Source of the DNA: Treponema sp.
Lineage (GTDB): Bacteria > Spirochaetota > Spirochaetia > Treponematales > Treponemataceae
Length of the DNA stretch: 5,633 nt
NCBI GenBank assembly: GCA_016282455.1
Contig: JAEEKM010000175.1
Coordinates: 1-5,633, forward strand
Direction: 5' to 3'
Position numbers and translations under genes: made by a program. Of the stretch, positions 4,043 through 5,633 are shown one piece after another; positions within the stretch are counted from its first letter, which is position 1; each line of letters begins with the position of its first letter. The notes beneath the pieces were generated by a model. The model did not search any database. It was not told where the DNA came from and saw only the letters and a list, made by a program, of their open reading frames with translations.

Positions 4043-5550
4043 GACTCCCTATTATACCGCAGAAACTCTGCCTGTGCAAGTTTTACCAGTTCAAAAAAGT
4101 CAGCAGTCTTTTCCTGTCCGTGTTTTTTAAGCCAGGAAATGTAGGGGAGAAGGGCATATATTTCTTTTGTAAAACTTTTATTTTCTATTGCCTGTGAAAG
4201 TTCTTTTTGAAAAATCCTTAAGCTCTCTTTGTCAAAACAAATATCTTTTTCTGTGTTGTTTTCTGACTTCTGTCCATTAGAGATAAGAAGGTTTTCTTTG
4301 TGCTGGTAGCCGTATTTTTCTGCCCACTGTAAAAGACTTTCCTGGTAGTTCTGTAAAACTTCTGTCGTAAAAGGCTTTACTGCTTCTGGAGAAAAAGCCG
4401 CTTTTTTATTTAGGGGAGATAGTTCTGTTCTGAACATGAGGGCAAGGTTTTGTCCTTCATAAGTATTCAGCCTGTTCTGGAGAATTGAAAAATTCTTTTC
4501 AAGATAAGTTCCGCTGCAGTAGGCTTTTCCAGACGAATAGGAAAAATCTGCTCCAAAAAGCTCTATTGTTTTAAAGCCCATAAGCCGGGCACAGTCACAG
4601 GCAGTAACTGCTACCGTTCCAGAACCGGATTCAAGGTGTGGAAGTTTTTCTAAAAGCAGGGCCGAGAGGGGGTGACCTGTCTGAACAAAAGTTATGTTGC
4701 AGTTATTTTTTACAAGAAGGGAAATAATCTGTCCTGGTGAACTTATGTCAAAAATGTATTTTGTATTCTGTAAAAACTCTTTTCCATAAAAGTGAGTCTG
4801 TGAAACCCGCTGGGAATCTACGCTCACAACTGCATCAGGAATTATGCCCTTTGAAAGAATTGCCCCAAAAGCTGTGTCTGTGGAAATTACATAATAGTCC
4901 GTAAGGTTTTCTTTAAGGCGGATAATGCTTTTGTCCAAAGTGGGACCTGCCGCAATTACTGCCGCTTTTTTTTCTCTGTCTGTATTTTCATTCCAGAGTG
5001 GCTTTGTGTATTTTACAAGAGAAATATTGTTTAAAATATTGTGCTGCCAGTTTTTTCCAAAGTGGGCCTGAACAGAAAAGTCTGCAGAGATTTTTTTTAA
5101 GGCTGCATTTATGGTGCTTCTTATTTCTTGGCAAACGTTTTTATTTTCTTCTTCCCATGTGCGGTTAAAAGAAATGGCAAGGTTTCCGTGAAGAGAGGGA
5201 ATGTATGAACTGAGTAATGTAGTGTAAAGCTGGTCTTTTGTAAGAAAAAAAATCTCTCGGTCAGAAAGTGTTTGTTTAACAAGTGGAAGTTCCCTGCAAA
5301 AGTTTAGGCTTTCTTCATTTTTTTCAAGGGCAAATATTCTTGCATGAGGGTAAAGTTTTCTGCAGGAAGCGAGAGTAAATCCTCCCCCTATTCCAATAAA
5401 CAGAAAACACTGCCCCGTAAGGTTTTGCACAAGGCGGTCTGCTTCAAGCATGGGATTGTATTTTGAGTGAAGGGCTTTTCCGTTTTGTAAGAGTGGAACA
5501 AGGCTTCCGTCTTTTGCACTTACACTTTCTTTATAAAGACATTCGCTCAT
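4039..5550 (-). CDS. Maf/MptE-like (DUF115) protein, probable flagellin glycosylation factor
   Basis: The protein has 503 residues. An N-terminal part has a Rossmann-like glycine loop, FLFIGIGGGFTLA (49-61), with an acidic FALEKNEE strand end (73-80). The central DUF115 domain shows AAVIAAGPTLDKSI (196-209), VISTDTA (221-227), PDAVVSVDSQ (238-247), TGHPLSALL (291-299), SGTVAVTACDCARLMGF (310-326), LFGADFSY (331-338) and GKAYCSGTYLE (341-351). Proteins of this family (Maf, motility accessory factors) are linked to transfer of nonulosonic acid sugars onto flagellins; a relative, MptE, is a pterin pyrophosphokinase. The flagellin role here is inferred from the family. The start is supported by GAGAGGAG nine bases upstream. 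Both ends overlap neighbours by ATGA. The C-terminal helical part (about 390-503) has no motif I recognise. No membrane segment is evident, so it should be cytosolic. Confidence 0.9.
   Translation of the reverse strand: MSECLYKESVSAKDGSLVPLLQNGKALHSKYNPMLEADRLVQNLTGQCFLFIGIGGGFTLASCRKLYPHARIFALEKNEESLNFCRELPLVKQTLSDREIFFLTKDQLYTTLLSSYIPSLHGNLAISFNRTWEEENKNVCQEIRSTINAALKKISADFSVQAHFGKNWQHNILNNISLVKYTKPLWNENTDREKKAAVIAAGPTLDKSIIRLKENLTDYYVISTDTAFGAILSKGIIPDAVVSVDSQRVSQTHFYGKEFLQNTKYIFDISSPGQIISLLVKNNCNITFVQTGHPLSALLLEKLPHLESGSGTVAVTACDCARLMGFKTIELFGADFSYSSGKAYCSGTYLEKNFSILQNRLNTYEGQNLALMFRTELSPLNKKAAFSPEAVKPFTTEVLQNYQESLLQWAEKYGYQHKENLLISNGQKSENNTEKDICFDKESLRIFQKELSQAIENKSFTKEIYALLPYISWLKKHGQEKTADFFELVKLAQAEFLRYNRES
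4051..4079 (-). promoter_or_regulatory. possible internal promoter within the Maf gene end
   Basis: On the minus strand TTGCAC (4079-4074) and TATAAT (4056-4051) are spaced by exactly 17 bases, a near-consensus sigma70 pair. It lies in the last codons of the Maf gene, immediately before the membrane-protein gene. Transcription would begin around 4044, almost at the ATG (4042), giving a leaderless or nearly leaderless message that lacks the AGGGAG site. The match may be accidental, because these bases also encode the Maf C-terminus. Confidence 0.4.
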
Positions 5551-5633
5551 TCTTTTATTCTCCTCTCTATAGTGGAGATTAGTTTTGACCCGAACTCATA
5601 CATTCCTTTTTCTACAGCCTGTCTGTATTTTTC
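5547..5633 (-). CDS. C-terminal fragment of an unrecognised operon gene
   Basis: The minus strand is open from the right edge for 28 codons to TGA (5549-5547), which overlaps the Maf ATG (5550-5548) as ATGA. The residues, EKYRQAVEKGMYEFGSKLIS followed by TIERRIKE, look like a charged amphipathic C-terminal helix. The overlap and the placement of the Maf ribosome binding site inside this frame strongly support real coding and operon membership. The fragment is too short to name; another surface-modification or motility gene would fit the context, but this is a guess. Confidence 0.75.
   Translation of the reverse strand, partial: EKYRQAVEKGMYEFGSKLISTIERRIKE

Overview
The window looks like chromosomal DNA of a spirochaete, most likely a host-associated Treponema. 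This is inferred from gene content and protein style: a Maf/DUF115 flagellin-modification protein, a membrane protein with a decayed GGDEF-like domain, a Lys/Ala-extended ArgG, and short GC-rich intergenic repeats in AT-richer DNA. There is no rRNA or marker gene to prove it.

Layout. Positions 2-124 (+) hold the last 40 codons of an unrecognised Cys-rich protein. After a palindrome and a good sigma70-type promoter comes argG (264-1589, +), argininosuccinate synthase of arginine biosynthesis. About 540 bases without a normal gene follow (1590-2127). They hold two copies of a 61-62 bp GC-rich repeat, a second diverged copy of the argG 3' end with its stop codon and terminator, a large stem-loop, a second strong terminator and an AT-rich promoter region. 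A small zinc-ribbon/TM2 membrane protein (2128-2475, +) closes the rightward half.

The right half is a leftward operon of at least three genes joined by two ATGA start/stop overlaps: the end of an unrecognised gene (5547-5633), a Maf/MptE-like protein (4039-5550), and a two-TM membrane protein (2504-4042). The last has an extracytoplasmic sensor-sized loop, an acidic 14-residue tandem-repeat linker and a GGDEF-like domain whose signature motif is lost. The tight coupling suggests joint function, possibly in flagellar modification or motility control (inference). The operon converges on the TM2 gene with only 28 bases between stops.

The most interesting region is the argG 3' end. A second copy of the last codons lies 136 bp downstream, separated from the live stop by a repeat unit. 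It differs almost only at synonymous positions, as expected if the 3' end was replaced by recombination or by an integrating element and the old tail was left behind. The strongest candidate for an undescribed system is the pairing of the decayed-GGDEF, variable-linker membrane protein with the Maf protein.
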